Shown: positions 1 to 9,033, numbered from the stretch's first letter. The stretch: 64,000 nucleotides of DNA from Lentilactobacillus otakiensis DSM 19908 = JCM 15040 (GCF_001434145.1 NZ_AZED01000003.1:124001-188000); one strand, 5' to 3'. Numbers and translations are program-made. Notes: a model not told the origin generated them from the sequence alone.

Positions 1-795
1 TTTGCTTAAACCATTGATTGCACTAATTTCGTCACCGGTTAGCTTAAAATCAAAGATATCTTTGTTGGCGCGTTGGTGAACTAAATTGCTCGAGCGCGGA
101 ACTGGGATGATACCTCGTTGCGTGTGCCATCTCAATATGATCTGGCCGACGTTTTTGTTGTATTTCTTCGCCAATTCCTGAATCAGTGGTTCCTTCAATG
201 CAGCACTGCCGCGACCCAGTGGGCTCCAAGCCTCGGTCACAATCCCACGTTGCTGGTCTTCTTTGAGCATGCGCTCATTATTCCAATAAGGATGCACCTC
301 AATTTGATTGACTGCAGGTGTGACGCCGGTTTCTTTAATCAAACGGTCTAGATGTTCAGGCTCGAAATTGGAAACACCAATTGAACGAATCAGACCACGC
401 TTTTGAGCATCAATCATTGCTTGAAATGCTTCAACGTAGTGATCACGTTTTGGCAGTGGCCAATGGATAAGGTAGAGGTCAAAATAATCAAGGCCTAAAC
501 GGTACAAGGATTCTTGGATGGCCTTGGTTGCTTCATCATATCGATGGTATTTTCCGGGCAGCTTTGAGGTCACAAAAAACTCTGAACGAGGGATGCCTGA
601 TCGACGAATTGCTTCGCCGACCATTCCTTCGTTATCGTAGTTGGTGGCAGTATCCAAGCCTCGGTAACCATCTTTAATCGCTGCCATTGTTTGCTGGAGT
701 CCTTGACCGCCGCGAATTTGAAAGGTACCAAATTGAATCGCAGCCATTTTGTAACCATCATTCAAAGTTATTTCAGGAATCGTTTCATTTGCCAT
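1..795 (-). CDS. Aldo/keto reductase, 3' end cut by window edge
   Basis: An NADPH-dependent carbonyl reductase of the 2,5-diketo-gluconate reductase type, probably cytosolic. The 265 visible codons cover nearly the whole TIM barrel, and only the C-terminal tail is missing because the frame runs off base 1 with no stop. The catalytic tetrad of the family is visible: Asp48 and Tyr53 in GLDTATNYD, Lys78 in FVTSK and His111 in YLIHW. The cofactor-binding segment with VPRSS lies near the end of the visible part. The ATG at 795 is preceded by GGAGGT at good spacing. The physiological substrate cannot be told from sequence. This is one of three aldo/keto reductases in the window. Confidence 0.9.
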   Translation of the reverse strand, partial: MANETIPEITLNDGYKMAAIQFGTFQIRGGQGLQQTMAAIKDGYRGLDTATNYDNEGMVGEAIRRSGIPRSEFFVTSKLPGKYHRYDEATKAIQESLYRLGLDYFDLYLIHWPLPKRDHYVEAFQAMIDAQKRGLIRSIGVSNFEPEHLDRLIKETGVTPAVNQIEVHPYWNNERMLKEDQQRGIVTEAWSPLGRGSAALKEPLIQELAKKYNKNVGQIILRWHTQRGIIPVPRSSNLVHQRANKDIFDFKLTGDEISAINGLSK

Positions 796-857
796 TATCA
801 TACCTCCATACTGATTTGCCTGACCTTTCTGTTAATTAGTTACGCATAAAAGTCAGT

Positions 858-1205
858 TTATTTTTTTGTTGCTTGATTTTTGTTATCAGAATTATTGTTT
901 GGCTTTGGTTGAACTGGTGTCTTATCGATCTTTTTAACAGTGATGTACCAGCCGACTTGCATCGATTTATTTGGGTTGATGTATTCCACACTAAAATTAT
1001 AATTTTTTGCGCTTGGGCTTTTTTCGATCAGCATATTTTTTACTTCCAGGGCATCAGCCCGGCTTTCAAACCGGAGATTACTGTTTGTGCTGTATCCGCT
1101 ATGTTTATTGGGGTCGTTATAAGTCTGGTTAAAAAAATCCAGATATTCTTTGGAGTCGTTCAAGGTATCACGTCCTTCCTTCCTCCATTGTACCCAACCT
1201 GGCAC
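858..1205 (-). CDS. Small hypothetical protein, lysine/asparagine-rich tail
   Basis: Not recognised. The open frame encodes a hydrophilic protein with no membrane segment or signal peptide. A mixed alpha/beta core (residues about 15-92, with FESRADALEVKNMLIE and VGWYITVKK) is followed by a disordered Pro/Asn/Lys tail. The first possible start is GTG at 1205. A better placed one is TTG at 1163, which has AAGGA nine bases upstream and would give about 101 residues starting LNDSKEYLDFF. An overlapping forward frame (873-1232) looks like a shadow because it is cysteine/tryptophan-rich and lacks a ribosome site. Reality of the gene is likely; the start is uncertain. Confidence 0.6.
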   Translation of the reverse strand: MPGWVQWRKEGRDTLNDSKEYLDFFNQTYNDPNKHSGYSTNSNLRFESRADALEVKNMLIEKSPSAKNYNFSVEYINPNKSMQVGWYITVKKIDKTPVQPKPNNNSDNKNQATKK

Positions 1206-1342
1206 CCAATTTCATTGTCCATGGCTAATTAAGTTCAAAACGACGAACATTTCCATAGTATGTCCGAATTTATGTATCATTGAATTGTGTTTCACATGGT
1301 AAACCTCTAAAATATATATTATATGACGAGGAGGGGATCGTC

Positions 1343-2317
1343 TTGGCGAAAAATGGCTTGTTACTTGTGAATTTGGGATCACCGGTATCACCCAGTAATA
1401 AAGATGTTAAAGCGTATTTGAAAGAATTCTTGAGTGATCAAAATGTTGTCACGCTGCCGAAATGGTTCTGGCAGCCTATTTTGCGTGGGATGATTTTACC
1501 AACGCGGACGTGGCGATCAGCAACTTTTTATCAGCACATGTGGACCAAAGCAGGCTCTCCTTTGACTGCGTACACGGAAATCATGAAGCAAAAAGTCCAA
1601 CAGGATTTAGCCGATTGGGATGTTCAGTATGCGATGAATTATGGGTCACCTAAAATTGTGGATGTTTTGCACGAGATGAAGGATCGTGGTGACGTTGAGA
1701 TTGTCGTCCTGCCGCTATTTCCCAATTATACGCAGAGTACCCACGATACGATTATCGAAAAAGTTGAATCATCTGGAGTACCGACACATATCATCAAGAA
1801 CTTTTATGATGAACCTGTCTACCAGCAAATTTTAGCCAAACAGGTGGATGAAGCTTATCCCAAGAAGAACTATGATGCAGTCATCTTCAGTTATCATGGG
1901 ATTCCGATGTCGATGATTAAGAAGGGGGATCCGTATGAAGGTGAGTGTCTAGCAACGACCCGAGGCGTGATGAAGTACCTCACCAAGGTACCGAAGGATA
2001 AAGTTAAGACGGTATTTCAGTCTAAATTTGGCCCGATGCCCTGGCTGAAACCATACTTGAAGAACTATCTGATGGAACTCGCGGCTATGGGCAAACGAAA
2101 TGTGTTACTGGTGACTCCGTCATTTGTTGAAGACTGTTTGGAGACAATTGAGGAGAATAATGTTCAGAATTATCAGACCTTCAAGGCAAGCGGAGGCAAC
2201 GTCTTTGACGCAGTTAAGCCGATGAATGGCAGTGATGAATTTTGCCATTTCCTAGCTGACTTAAGTGTCAAGCAGCTTCAGGGAGGCGACGCCAATGAGC
2301 CAGGAAAAAACGCATAA
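1343..2317 (+). CDS. hemH: Coproporphyrin III ferrochelatase (HemH/CpfC)
   Basis: Inserts iron into a porphyrin; in Gram-positive bacteria the substrate is normally coproporphyrin III. The 324-residue protein opens with GLLLVNLGSP, carries the metal-site His185 in FSYHGIP, the signature FQSKFGPMPWLKP, and Glu267 in CLETIEE. These positions are close to the active-site His and Glu of the Bacillus enzyme. The start is taken as TTG 1343 because GAGGAGGGG sits just upstream; an in-frame ATG at 1280 has no ribosome site. The 3' end overlaps mntH by 23 bases, so the two are translationally coupled. No other haem gene is visible, so it may act on scavenged porphyrin (inference). Confidence 0.93.
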   Translation: MAKNGLLLVNLGSPVSPSNKDVKAYLKEFLSDQNVVTLPKWFWQPILRGMILPTRTWRSATFYQHMWTKAGSPLTAYTEIMKQKVQQDLADWDVQYAMNYGSPKIVDVLHEMKDRGDVEIVVLPLFPNYTQSTHDTIIEKVESSGVPTHIIKNFYDEPVYQQILAKQVDEAYPKKNYDAVIFSYHGIPMSMIKKGDPYEGECLATTRGVMKYLTKVPKDKVKTVFQSKFGPMPWLKPYLKNYLMELAAMGKRNVLLVTPSFVEDCLETIEENNVQNYQTFKASGGNVFDAVKPMNGSDEFCHFLADLSVKQLQGGDANEPGKNA

Positions 2318-3623
2318 GAGCCTTGATGAAATTAACCAGAGTGTTGAAGCCCCGAGCGTTTATGAAACTTCGTTTGTCCAGAAATTCCTGGCATACAGTG
2401 GTCCTGGCGCATTAGTTGCAGTTGGCTATATGGATCCCGGAAATTGGCTGACTTCACTTTCTGGCGGTAGTCAGTACCGTTACACATTGCTTTCAGTGCT
2501 GCTGATGTCGATTTTGGTGGCTATGTTCATGCAGACACTGTCAATTAAATTAGGCGTGGTAGCGCGCTTAGATCTTGCCCAGGCTATTGCACAGAAAGTT
2601 TCCAAGTCTGGGCGCTACACCCTCTGGTTTATCAACGAACTGGCCATGATGGCAACTGATATGACCGGTGTTGTTGGAACTGCGATAGCGTTGAAACTGC
2701 TGTTTGGATTGCCATTAGTCTATGGAATTCTCCTGACGATATTCGATGTTTTGTTAGTGCTATTATTTTTAAGATTTGGAATTAGAAGAATCGAATTTAT
2801 CGTTTTGACGGCAATCCTGATTGTCGGCGTTATTTTTGGAGTTGAGGTATCCCGGGCAACCCCAAACCTGGTTCAGATTGCTGGTGGATTGATTCCGACA
2901 CCCAAGATTTTAACCAATCATGAAATGCTGATTATGAGTTTGGGGATTGTTGGGGCAACCATCATGCCGCACAATGTTTATCTCCACTCTTCGTTAGCGC
3001 AGAGTCGCCGGTATGATTATCATAATCCGGCTCAGGTTAACGAAGCGCTTCGGTTTGCCAAATGGGATTCCAATGTCCATTTGGTGGCGGCATTTCTGAT
3101 CAATGCTTTGCTGCTGGTGTTGGGTGGAACTTTGTTCTTCCATGCTGGCGGTCATTTGTCGGCGTTCCAGGATGTTTATGATGGTTTGAAGAACTCGGCG
3201 ATTGTCGGCAACCTTGCCAGTCCGTTAATGAGTACCTTGTTTGCGTTCGCGTTGCTGATTACAGGGATGATTTCCTCAATTACCAGTACGGTGTCCGGCC
3301 AAATTGTCATGGAAGGCTATCTGCACATCCGATTACCACTGTGGGAACGGCGATTGCTCACCCGGTTTGTGACTTTGATTCCAATTTTGGCAATTGGGTT
3401 TCTGGTTGGGTTCAATGATCACGACTTTGAACAAATTATTGTGTATGCTCAGATTGCGTTATCGATTGCACTGCCGTTTACGTTATTCCCAATGGTGGCC
3501 CTGACCAGCAACCATGATTTGATGGGGGTTCACACCAACCAGCGGTATGTGACAATTGTTGGTTATCTGCTGACATCAATTATTACCATTTTGAATTTGC
3601 AGTTTGTGATCGCAGCGTTCTAA
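2295..3623 (+). CDS. mntH: Nramp-family divalent metal:H+ symporter MntH
   Basis: Imports Mn2+ (and possibly Fe2+) across the cytoplasmic membrane with protons. The 442-residue protein has about 11 transmembrane helices and the two metal-coordinating motifs of the family: Asp47-Pro-Gly-Asn50 in MDPGNW (helix 1) and Met224-Pro-His226 in TIMPHNVYLH (helix 6). ATG 2295 is chosen because GGGAGG lies at ideal distance, inside the hemH coding sequence. Lactobacilli accumulate Mn2+ for oxidative defence, so pairing with ferrochelatase suggests joint metal and haem handling. No separate promoter or Mn operator is visible, because the gene starts inside hemH. Confidence 0.95.
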   Translation: MSQEKTHKSLDEINQSVEAPSVYETSFVQKFLAYSGPGALVAVGYMDPGNWLTSLSGGSQYRYTLLSVLLMSILVAMFMQTLSIKLGVVARLDLAQAIAQKVSKSGRYTLWFINELAMMATDMTGVVGTAIALKLLFGLPLVYGILLTIFDVLLVLLFLRFGIRRIEFIVLTAILIVGVIFGVEVSRATPNLVQIAGGLIPTPKILTNHEMLIMSLGIVGATIMPHNVYLHSSLAQSRRYDYHNPAQVNEALRFAKWDSNVHLVAAFLINALLLVLGGTLFFHAGGHLSAFQDVYDGLKNSAIVGNLASPLMSTLFAFALLITGMISSITSTVSGQIVMEGYLHIRLPLWERRLLTRFVTLIPILAIGFLVGFNDHDFEQIIVYAQIALSIALPFTLFPMVALTSNHDLMGVHTNQRYVTIVGYLLTSIITILNLQFVIAAF

Positions 3624-3676
3624 ATACAGAATTCTAGATACAGCATTTTAAAATTAATAAAGTGGGGGGATTGGAC

Positions 3677-4438
3677 TTGAAGATACTTGGAATTTTAGGC
3701 TCACACAGAAGTGACGGTGCAACCGACATGATGTTGGAAACGGTTCTGTCCGCTGTCAAGGCACCGAATACCACCGATATGGTGTACTTGGAGGATTATC
3801 CATTTAAGCCGGATCAAGGCAATCATAAAGATCCAGTCTTGGATGAACTTGAACAGAAAATGCTCGATAGCGATGTTTGGGTGATTGCTGCACCGACTTA
3901 TTGGGGTGGCTTAGCTGGTAAGATGAAAGACTTTTTTGACTGTATGCGCCAACGATTGGTGCGGTTTGACCATGATGGTGGCACTCATCCAGACCGGTTT
4001 AAAAATAAGCACTACTTAAGCATTACGGATTGCTTCACTGGGACATTTGAAAACTGGGTGACCGGGGTTACCGATCAAAGTTTCCGAACCATCGACAAAG
4101 TGATGTCTGCCGCCGGTGTGATCAAGATTCATGAACTGGTATTGACTAATACATGGGGAATGAAAGAATTACCTGAGAATAAAAAACAGGCCTGCCTCAA
4201 ATGGGGTGCCCGCCTGAATACTGAACAAAAGAGAGATGATAGTACATTGAAACGATATATTGAATTGTTCTTCATGGTTGCAGTGATGGCCCTGCTGACA
4301 ATGGGAATTCAAGTCGGTTTGCGATTAGTTTCCACCGCTGATTTTTGGTGGCGATATGCTTCGTTTGTTCTGATCTTCTATGTGTTGTTGGGATGCATTC
4401 TTCATTTCTTTACGGTTGTGAAGCATCGACGGCGTTAA
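3677..4438 (+). CDS. NADPH-dependent FMN reductase-like flavoprotein with C-terminal membrane anchor
   Basis: A flavodoxin-fold protein: KILGILGSHRSDGAT at the N-terminus is the FMN phosphate-binding loop, and APTYWGGLAGKMKDFFDC is the second flavin loop typical of the iron-sulfur flavoprotein/FMN reductase group. Residues about 195-250 form two hydrophobic helices, which is unusual for this soluble family and suggests anchoring to the membrane. GTG at 3662 is in frame, but TTG 3677 follows the GGGGGGA ribosome site at better spacing. It follows mntH by 53 bases and may belong to the same operon. The substrate (quinone, flavin or metal) is unknown. Confidence 0.8.
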   Translation: MKILGILGSHRSDGATDMMLETVLSAVKAPNTTDMVYLEDYPFKPDQGNHKDPVLDELEQKMLDSDVWVIAAPTYWGGLAGKMKDFFDCMRQRLVRFDHDGGTHPDRFKNKHYLSITDCFTGTFENWVTGVTDQSFRTIDKVMSAAGVIKIHELVLTNTWGMKELPENKKQACLKWGARLNTEQKRDDSTLKRYIELFFMVAVMALLTMGIQVGLRLVSTADFWWRYASFVLIFYVLLGCILHFFTVVKHRRR

Positions 4439-4457
4439 TTCAAACAATATGGAGTGT

Positions 4458-4586
4458 GACGAAAGGCGGTTTTGCTTCCGCCGAGTAGGTTAGGCATTTC
4501 ATGGCCGTCGTAGCATAACCTAGGATAATTTTTTGAGCTGAAAGCTCGGAAAGTTATTCGTAGCTATGCATAGGAAGCAGCCTTTC
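4458..4586. other. Structured intergenic element, candidate ncRNA or dispersed repeat
   Basis: The non-coding stretch has nested complementarity. GAAAGGCGG...TTGCTTCC (4461-4479) pairs imperfectly with GGAAGCAGCCTTTC (4573-4586). TAGGTTA near 4486 pairs with TAACCTA near 4516. GAGCT...AGCTC forms a small internal hairpin near 4535-4548. This is more than a terminator and contains no frame. It could be a Lactobacillales structured RNA of the kind described from comparative genomics, or a dispersed repeat; family membership was not established. Confidence 0.45.
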
Positions 4587-4614
4587 AAAACACGTTCTAG
4601 TTATATAAAAGCAC

Positions 4615-4657
4615 AAAAGGGTTGTTAACAAAACGCTAGTTTTGTACAGCCCTTTTT
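4615..4657. terminator. Bidirectional rho-independent terminator
   Basis: AAAAGGGTTGT and ACAGCCCTTTTTT form a stem around a second hairpin AAAAC/GTTTT. It lies between the convergent flavoprotein gene and the gene ending at 4661, with A and T tracts on both sides. Confidence 0.8.
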
Positions 4658-4660
4658 TGA

Positions 4661-6037
4661 TCAGAGTTTCTGCCTAACTTTATTAAGTTCTTCGGCTAAT
4701 GCAGGCCGAGATGGGTATTCCGCAATTAAACGGTCAATCCATTTCGCTGCAGTTTCACGACTGCCAAAAGAGGCATAGTTCTTAATTCGTCGCCCCATTC
4801 GCCGGTAAGCTTGGCGACCGGGATGTTTTTCGTTGACGACCACATTTTGGTAATACAGTTTATTGACAATGTCTGGATAACTCGCGTAGAGATCCTTACT
4901 GTAGGTTTCTGTGAGTTCAGGATGCTGCATGACGACTTTAATGAGTTTGGCAAATTCGCGTTCTTTTGCCAATATAAAGGCATAATTTTCAGGAGTCAGC
5001 TTTTTAGCTGCTTGCTCAAGGAACTTGGAATACTGACCCTCCCAAGATCCATCTTGTTCCCGAAGCTTTTTCAGTGGTTCATATGCATCGGGATAGTTAG
5101 CAAATAATCGCGTTTCGAGGACGCCTTCTTGCTTCTGCTGCTGGTCGGTGGCATCATAAATCTTGATCAGGTATTGCTCCCAAATTCGTCGCCAACCTTG
5201 GTCTTGCTTTGAAGCTTCCAGACACAGTTCCTCAGCTCTGGAATAGTTTTTGTTAATAAGGGAATTTTGAATCTCAACTTCGCGAATTTGTGGAATGTTC
5301 TTATTTTCCTCCATAAATTTTTCAGCTTCTGATTTTTGCCCAAGTTGAATCAGTATGCGAGCATGCAGGATCTTATCATAAATTTCGGACTGAACGGTAT
5401 CATAGCCTTCGTTAGCGGCTTTAATGACAGCTCTGGAAGCAGTTTGCATGGACTTGGCAGACTTGACGGTGACGAGGGGCAACACGTTGTACAGGACCTT
5501 ATAGCGTTCTTCAGGCCATCCCGAAAAGAGTTTTCGTTTGAAAACGCGAACCACATCTTTAATCACAATTTCTTTTTGTGATTCCAGAATCTCGGGAGCA
5601 ATGTTGGTGCTTAAGTTTTTCATTGAACCGAAGACTCGGTCAAGCGTATCGGTAAGCGCCCCGGAGCTGCTATCGGCATCACTGAGCATCTTGCCTGCGG
5701 CTTCGACGACTAACAGTAGACCGTTCATGGCGTGGTGATAGTGCCCCTGTCTGAATCGCAGCATGTATTTGTTGATGACATCGTCCAACACGTTGCAGAC
5801 CACAATACAGCCTTGGTAATCAATAAATCCATAAGACTTATTCTTTCGAACGGTGCTTTGGATTAACTTTTTAGTTTGCACTAATTCTGCATCAGTATCC
5901 AAGTCACCAAATTGAGCTGTTACGTCTCTGAAAAATGTTGGATCGAATTGTGCCTGATTAATTATGAATTGTCTAAGTCCTTCTGGAGAGGCCTCGTTGA
6001 CCGCTTTAATGAGTGATTGTTTTTCTTCGGAATTCAT
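4661..6037 (-). CDS. Large helical-repeat hypothetical protein
   Basis: Not assigned to a characterised family. The 458-residue protein is almost entirely alpha-helical and hydrophilic, with TPR-like segments in the second half (for example LIQLGQKSEAEKFMEE and SRAEELCLEASKQ). The N-terminal FIINQAQFDPTFFRDVTAQF resembles helical regions found in SWIM-zinc-finger-associated proteins, but no CxC...CxH zinc motif is present. It has no signal peptide or membrane helix. ATG 6037 has AAGGGGGAG about 12 bases upstream. It is transcribed alone, convergent to the mntH group and divergent from the SRAP gene. A scaffold or interaction role is only a guess. Confidence 0.7.
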   Translation of the reverse strand: MNSEEKQSLIKAVNEASPEGLRQFIINQAQFDPTFFRDVTAQFGDLDTDAELVQTKKLIQSTVRKNKSYGFIDYQGCIVVCNVLDDVINKYMLRFRQGHYHHAMNGLLLVVEAAGKMLSDADSSSGALTDTLDRVFGSMKNLSTNIAPEILESQKEIVIKDVVRVFKRKLFSGWPEERYKVLYNVLPLVTVKSAKSMQTASRAVIKAANEGYDTVQSEIYDKILHARILIQLGQKSEAEKFMEENKNIPQIREVEIQNSLINKNYSRAEELCLEASKQDQGWRRIWEQYLIKIYDATDQQQKQEGVLETRLFANYPDAYEPLKKLREQDGSWEGQYSKFLEQAAKKLTPENYAFILAKEREFAKLIKVVMQHPELTETYSKDLYASYPDIVNKLYYQNVVVNEKHPGRQAYRRMGRRIKNYASFGSRETAAKWIDRLIAEYPSRPALAEELNKVRQKL

Positions 6038-6169
6038 AATCGTCTCGCACTCCCCCTTAACAGTATCGGAATAATTTAAATCGATATTACCATAGATTAT
6101 GCATGGTTGCTACCGCTTTCAGTTACTATGCCTTAAATGGCATGTTACAATTTCTTCGAGGTGATTTTG

Positions 6170-6733
6170 ATGTGTGGACGTTTTATGTTTGAACCAAAAA
6201 AGAATCCAGAAATTAATCGAATCTATGAGCTGGCAACGAGTAATGGCTACCAACCAAAAATTGGTGAGGTGTTCCCATCAGACCAGACTGCATTGGTCAT
6301 ACCTGGACAAGATCAGGTTCAGGTTGTTGCAATGAAGTGGGGATTTCCTGGCTTCAAGCAAGGTCAATTGATCATTAATGCCCGATCGGAAACCGTCAAT
6401 GACAAAAAGATGTTTGCCAAGTCTTTTCTAACGCGCAGGTGCGTGTATCCGACCTCCGGATTCTTTGAGTGGTCGAAGGATAAAGATAAATATTGGTTTA
6501 ATTATGGTGACGATCCGGAACCACTTTATATTGGTGGCTTCTACAATATTTTTGATGGGACTCCACAGAGTATTTTGTTGACAACCGCGCCAAATCAATC
6601 GGTTGCAAGTATTCACGACCGGATGCCACTGATTTTGAAGAAAGACCAAATTAAGCCCTGGTTAAATAATTATGAGTTTGCGAACCGCTTCTTAACAGCT
6701 TCAATGCCATTACTTAGCTCACGGGGTGTTTAA
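6170..6733 (+). CDS. SRAP-domain protein (HMCES/YedK type) for abasic-site DNA-protein crosslinking
   Basis: Shields abasic sites in single-stranded DNA by forming a thiazolidine link through its N-terminal cysteine. The 187-residue protein has all family residues: Cys2 exposed after Met1 removal (MCGRF), Asn70 in INARSE, Glu100 in GFFEW and His149 in HDRMPLIL. The ATG at 6170 is fixed by the need for Cys2 and by the upstream GAGGTGA. It is monocistronic, with a terminator at 6813-6840. The family is often associated with SOS genes, but no LexA box was recognised. Confidence 0.93.
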   Translation: MCGRFMFEPKKNPEINRIYELATSNGYQPKIGEVFPSDQTALVIPGQDQVQVVAMKWGFPGFKQGQLIINARSETVNDKKMFAKSFLTRRCVYPTSGFFEWSKDKDKYWFNYGDDPEPLYIGGFYNIFDGTPQSILLTTAPNQSVASIHDRMPLILKKDQIKPWLNNYEFANRFLTASMPLLSSRGV

Positions 6734-6812
6734 AACATACCATTGTGTGGTATTATCTATATGGGAGCTAAATCCCAAATTAATGAAAAACATTTTGCAA
6801 TCACTAGGATCT

Positions 6813-6840
6813 GGTCGGGGAGAAATCTCTGGCCTTTTTT
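6813..6840 (+). terminator. Rho-independent terminator after SRAP gene
   Basis: GGTC..GAGA-AA-TCTC..GGCC hairpin followed by six T. It lies 80 bases after the SRAP stop and upstream of the OppA-like gene. Confidence 0.7.
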
Positions 6841-6949
6841 GTTTGGTTTCCGGTTTGCGTGTTGCAATATCTTACACATGAGATATATAATTAAAATAAT
6901 ATTAGAAAAGTCTCATTTGAATATCATATATTACGAGGGAGATATTGCC

Positions 6950-8749
6950 ATGAAAACTATGAAGAAGTGGTTGGCGTTAGGGGCGATCAGTCTTTCGACA
7001 CTGGCATTCGCAGCCTGTTCGAATAACAAAAATTCTGAGACGCAATCCAAACCAATTTCGATGCCGACAACGTATAGTGCAGCCGGGAAGGCGACCCAAG
7101 CAGGTAACGACAGTACATTGAATGCTGCTGAAGTTGTTGATGCACCCTTTACCGGGATTACCCTGGCTGTTTTGCAAGATAATGTTGAGGATTCTGATGT
7201 CTATTCGCCAGGCGGTGGTGATCAACTTTTCAAGAGTAACAAGGATTTCAAAATTGTAAAGGGTGGTTTGGCCAATCTGAAACTGGATCGATCTGACAAT
7301 ACTGCCACGATTACGATTCGAAAAGATGCTAAATGGTCGAACGGCAGCCCAGTGATTGCCAAGGATGTTGAGTATGCCTACGAGATTATTGGTAACAAGA
7401 ACACGGCCGCTGAACAGTATTCCTCAGATATGGCAACCATCAAAGGAATGGCGGCCTACCATACCGGCAAAGCCAAAACCATTTCTGGGATTACTTATCC
7501 TGACGGTCAAAACGGGAAACAAGTCGTGATTCACTACACCCGGCTTTCACCAGCGATGCAGTATGCCGGGAATTCCTTTCTTTGGGGAACTGTCGTGCCA
7601 TATAACCACATCAAAAATGTCAAGATTTCCAAACTGTCATCTGCACCAGCAGTCCGAAAATACCCAGTGTTTGTAGGACCCTACAAACTTCAGAATCAGG
7701 TCCAAGGGGAATCAACCGCTTGGGTGCCTAACAAGTACTACTGGGGACCACAACCAAAGATTAAACATATCAACATCCAAGTGGTGTCATCAAGTAACGC
7801 TGCGGCAGCCTTTAAAGCCAAGAAGTTTGACTTTGCACTCGGTGGTTTACCTGCCAGTCAATACAAGTCTGTTAAGAACATCAAAGGTTATACATTGGCA
7901 GGGGCGCCAGGACTTAGTTACGGCTACTTTGGCTTTAACGTCGGTTACTTTGATACCAAGAAGAACAAGAACGTGATGTACAAACACAGCAAGATGAGCA
8001 ATAAGAACTTGCGAAAGGCCATGCTGTACGCGGTCGACCTGGACAAAGTGAACAAAAAACTCTTAAGTGGTGTTCAATGGCGTCCAAATACCTTGATTCC
8101 ACCAATTTTCAAAAAGTATCATGATGATAAAGCGGCTGGGTTCCCATATGATATGGCCAAGTCCAAGCAATTACTGAAGGACGCTGGTTACAAGAAGAAG
8201 GGTAAATGGTATGTTCAACCAAATGGCAAGAAGCTGACCATCCACTTCGGTGCCATGCAAGGTTCAGCTGCCAGCAACGAAATTTCCCGTTATGAGGTTC
8301 AACAATGGCGTAAATTGGGCTTGAACGTTCAAATGACGAATGGCCGACCACTTGAAATCAATAGCTTCTACTCAATTTTGGGCGAACCTAAGCAAAATAA
8401 GATCGATGTTTTTGTTGGTGGCTGGCAGTTAACTTACGAGCCCACTCCAACTCAATTCTATGGCGAAGATGCCACCTATAACATGGGGCATTTTGTTACC
8501 AAGAAGAATACCGAACTGCTTAACAGTCTGAACAATAGTAAAGCCTGGAATCAGAGCTATCGGACCAAGCAATTCAAGAAATGGCAGGAATACATGAACG
8601 AGCAGGCTGCTTATGCGCCTCAAAGCACTTTGCTGAGCTTCACACCGGTTAACCATCGGCTGAAGAACTTTAAGCAGGCAGCTTACAATAATTATCTGTT
8701 CCCGACTTTCTGGGATAATTTGGAATTGACGTCGAACCAGCCTAAATGA
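6950..8749 (+). CDS. Oligopeptide ABC transporter substrate-binding lipoprotein (OppA-like)
   Basis: An extracytoplasmic solute receptor of family 5 (SBP_bac_5). The 599-residue protein begins with a lipoprotein signal ending in LAFAAC, with Cys23 as the predicted lipidation site. Family features include WSNGSPVIAKDVEYAYEII and LRKAMLYAVDLDKV. The start ATG 6950 follows GAGGGAGAT; an in-frame extension to 6743 is unsupported. No permease or ATPase gene lies nearby, so it is an orphan receptor that would have to dock with an Opp system encoded elsewhere. The ligand is presumably peptides, though the family also binds other solutes. It ends at a strong terminator. Confidence 0.92.
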   Translation: MKTMKKWLALGAISLSTLAFAACSNNKNSETQSKPISMPTTYSAAGKATQAGNDSTLNAAEVVDAPFTGITLAVLQDNVEDSDVYSPGGGDQLFKSNKDFKIVKGGLANLKLDRSDNTATITIRKDAKWSNGSPVIAKDVEYAYEIIGNKNTAAEQYSSDMATIKGMAAYHTGKAKTISGITYPDGQNGKQVVIHYTRLSPAMQYAGNSFLWGTVVPYNHIKNVKISKLSSAPAVRKYPVFVGPYKLQNQVQGESTAWVPNKYYWGPQPKIKHINIQVVSSSNAAAAFKAKKFDFALGGLPASQYKSVKNIKGYTLAGAPGLSYGYFGFNVGYFDTKKNKNVMYKHSKMSNKNLRKAMLYAVDLDKVNKKLLSGVQWRPNTLIPPIFKKYHDDKAAGFPYDMAKSKQLLKDAGYKKKGKWYVQPNGKKLTIHFGAMQGSAASNEISRYEVQQWRKLGLNVQMTNGRPLEINSFYSILGEPKQNKIDVFVGGWQLTYEPTPTQFYGEDATYNMGHFVTKKNTELLNSLNNSKAWNQSYRTKQFKKWQEYMNEQAAYAPQSTLLSFTPVNHRLKNFKQAAYNNYLFPTFWDNLELTSNQPK

Positions 8750-8756
8750 AAGTAAA

Positions 8757-8805
8757 TTAAACGAGTGATATGAGAAGACTTTTTCTCTCATGTCACTCGT
8801 TTTTG
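8757..8805 (+). terminator. Strong rho-independent terminator
   Basis: ACGAGTGATATGAGA pairs with TCTCATGTCACTCGT around a short loop, followed by a T run, directly after the OppA-like gene. The 228 bases from here to 9033 show no other recognised element. Confidence 0.88.
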
Positions 8806-9033
8806 TGTTTATAGTAAATCATTTCCTATCTGAAGTGAACTTGATAAAGGTTTGATTCATTATTAGTAGAGATATCATCAAAAAAATCGGATGACATTGA
8901 CGCTTAGAAACCGCGAACCATCAACCGCAAACTTTCCGCCGAAATGGCAAAGGCAACAAATACTTGCTGGTAAAGATTCTGAAACTTTGTATATTGGATG
9001 TAGAACTAAAATAACTTCAAAGTGAGGTGCCCC

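Noticed and set aside
873-1232. 119-codon forward frame opposite the small protein at 858-1205
   Set aside because: No ribosome site, odd Trp/Cys/Phe composition, and the opposite frame has a better start and protein-like composition.
6734-6949. Possible riboswitch or T-box before the OppA-like gene
   Set aside because: Only a simple terminator of the SRAP gene is clear; no T-box core sequence or aptamer-like fold was recognised.
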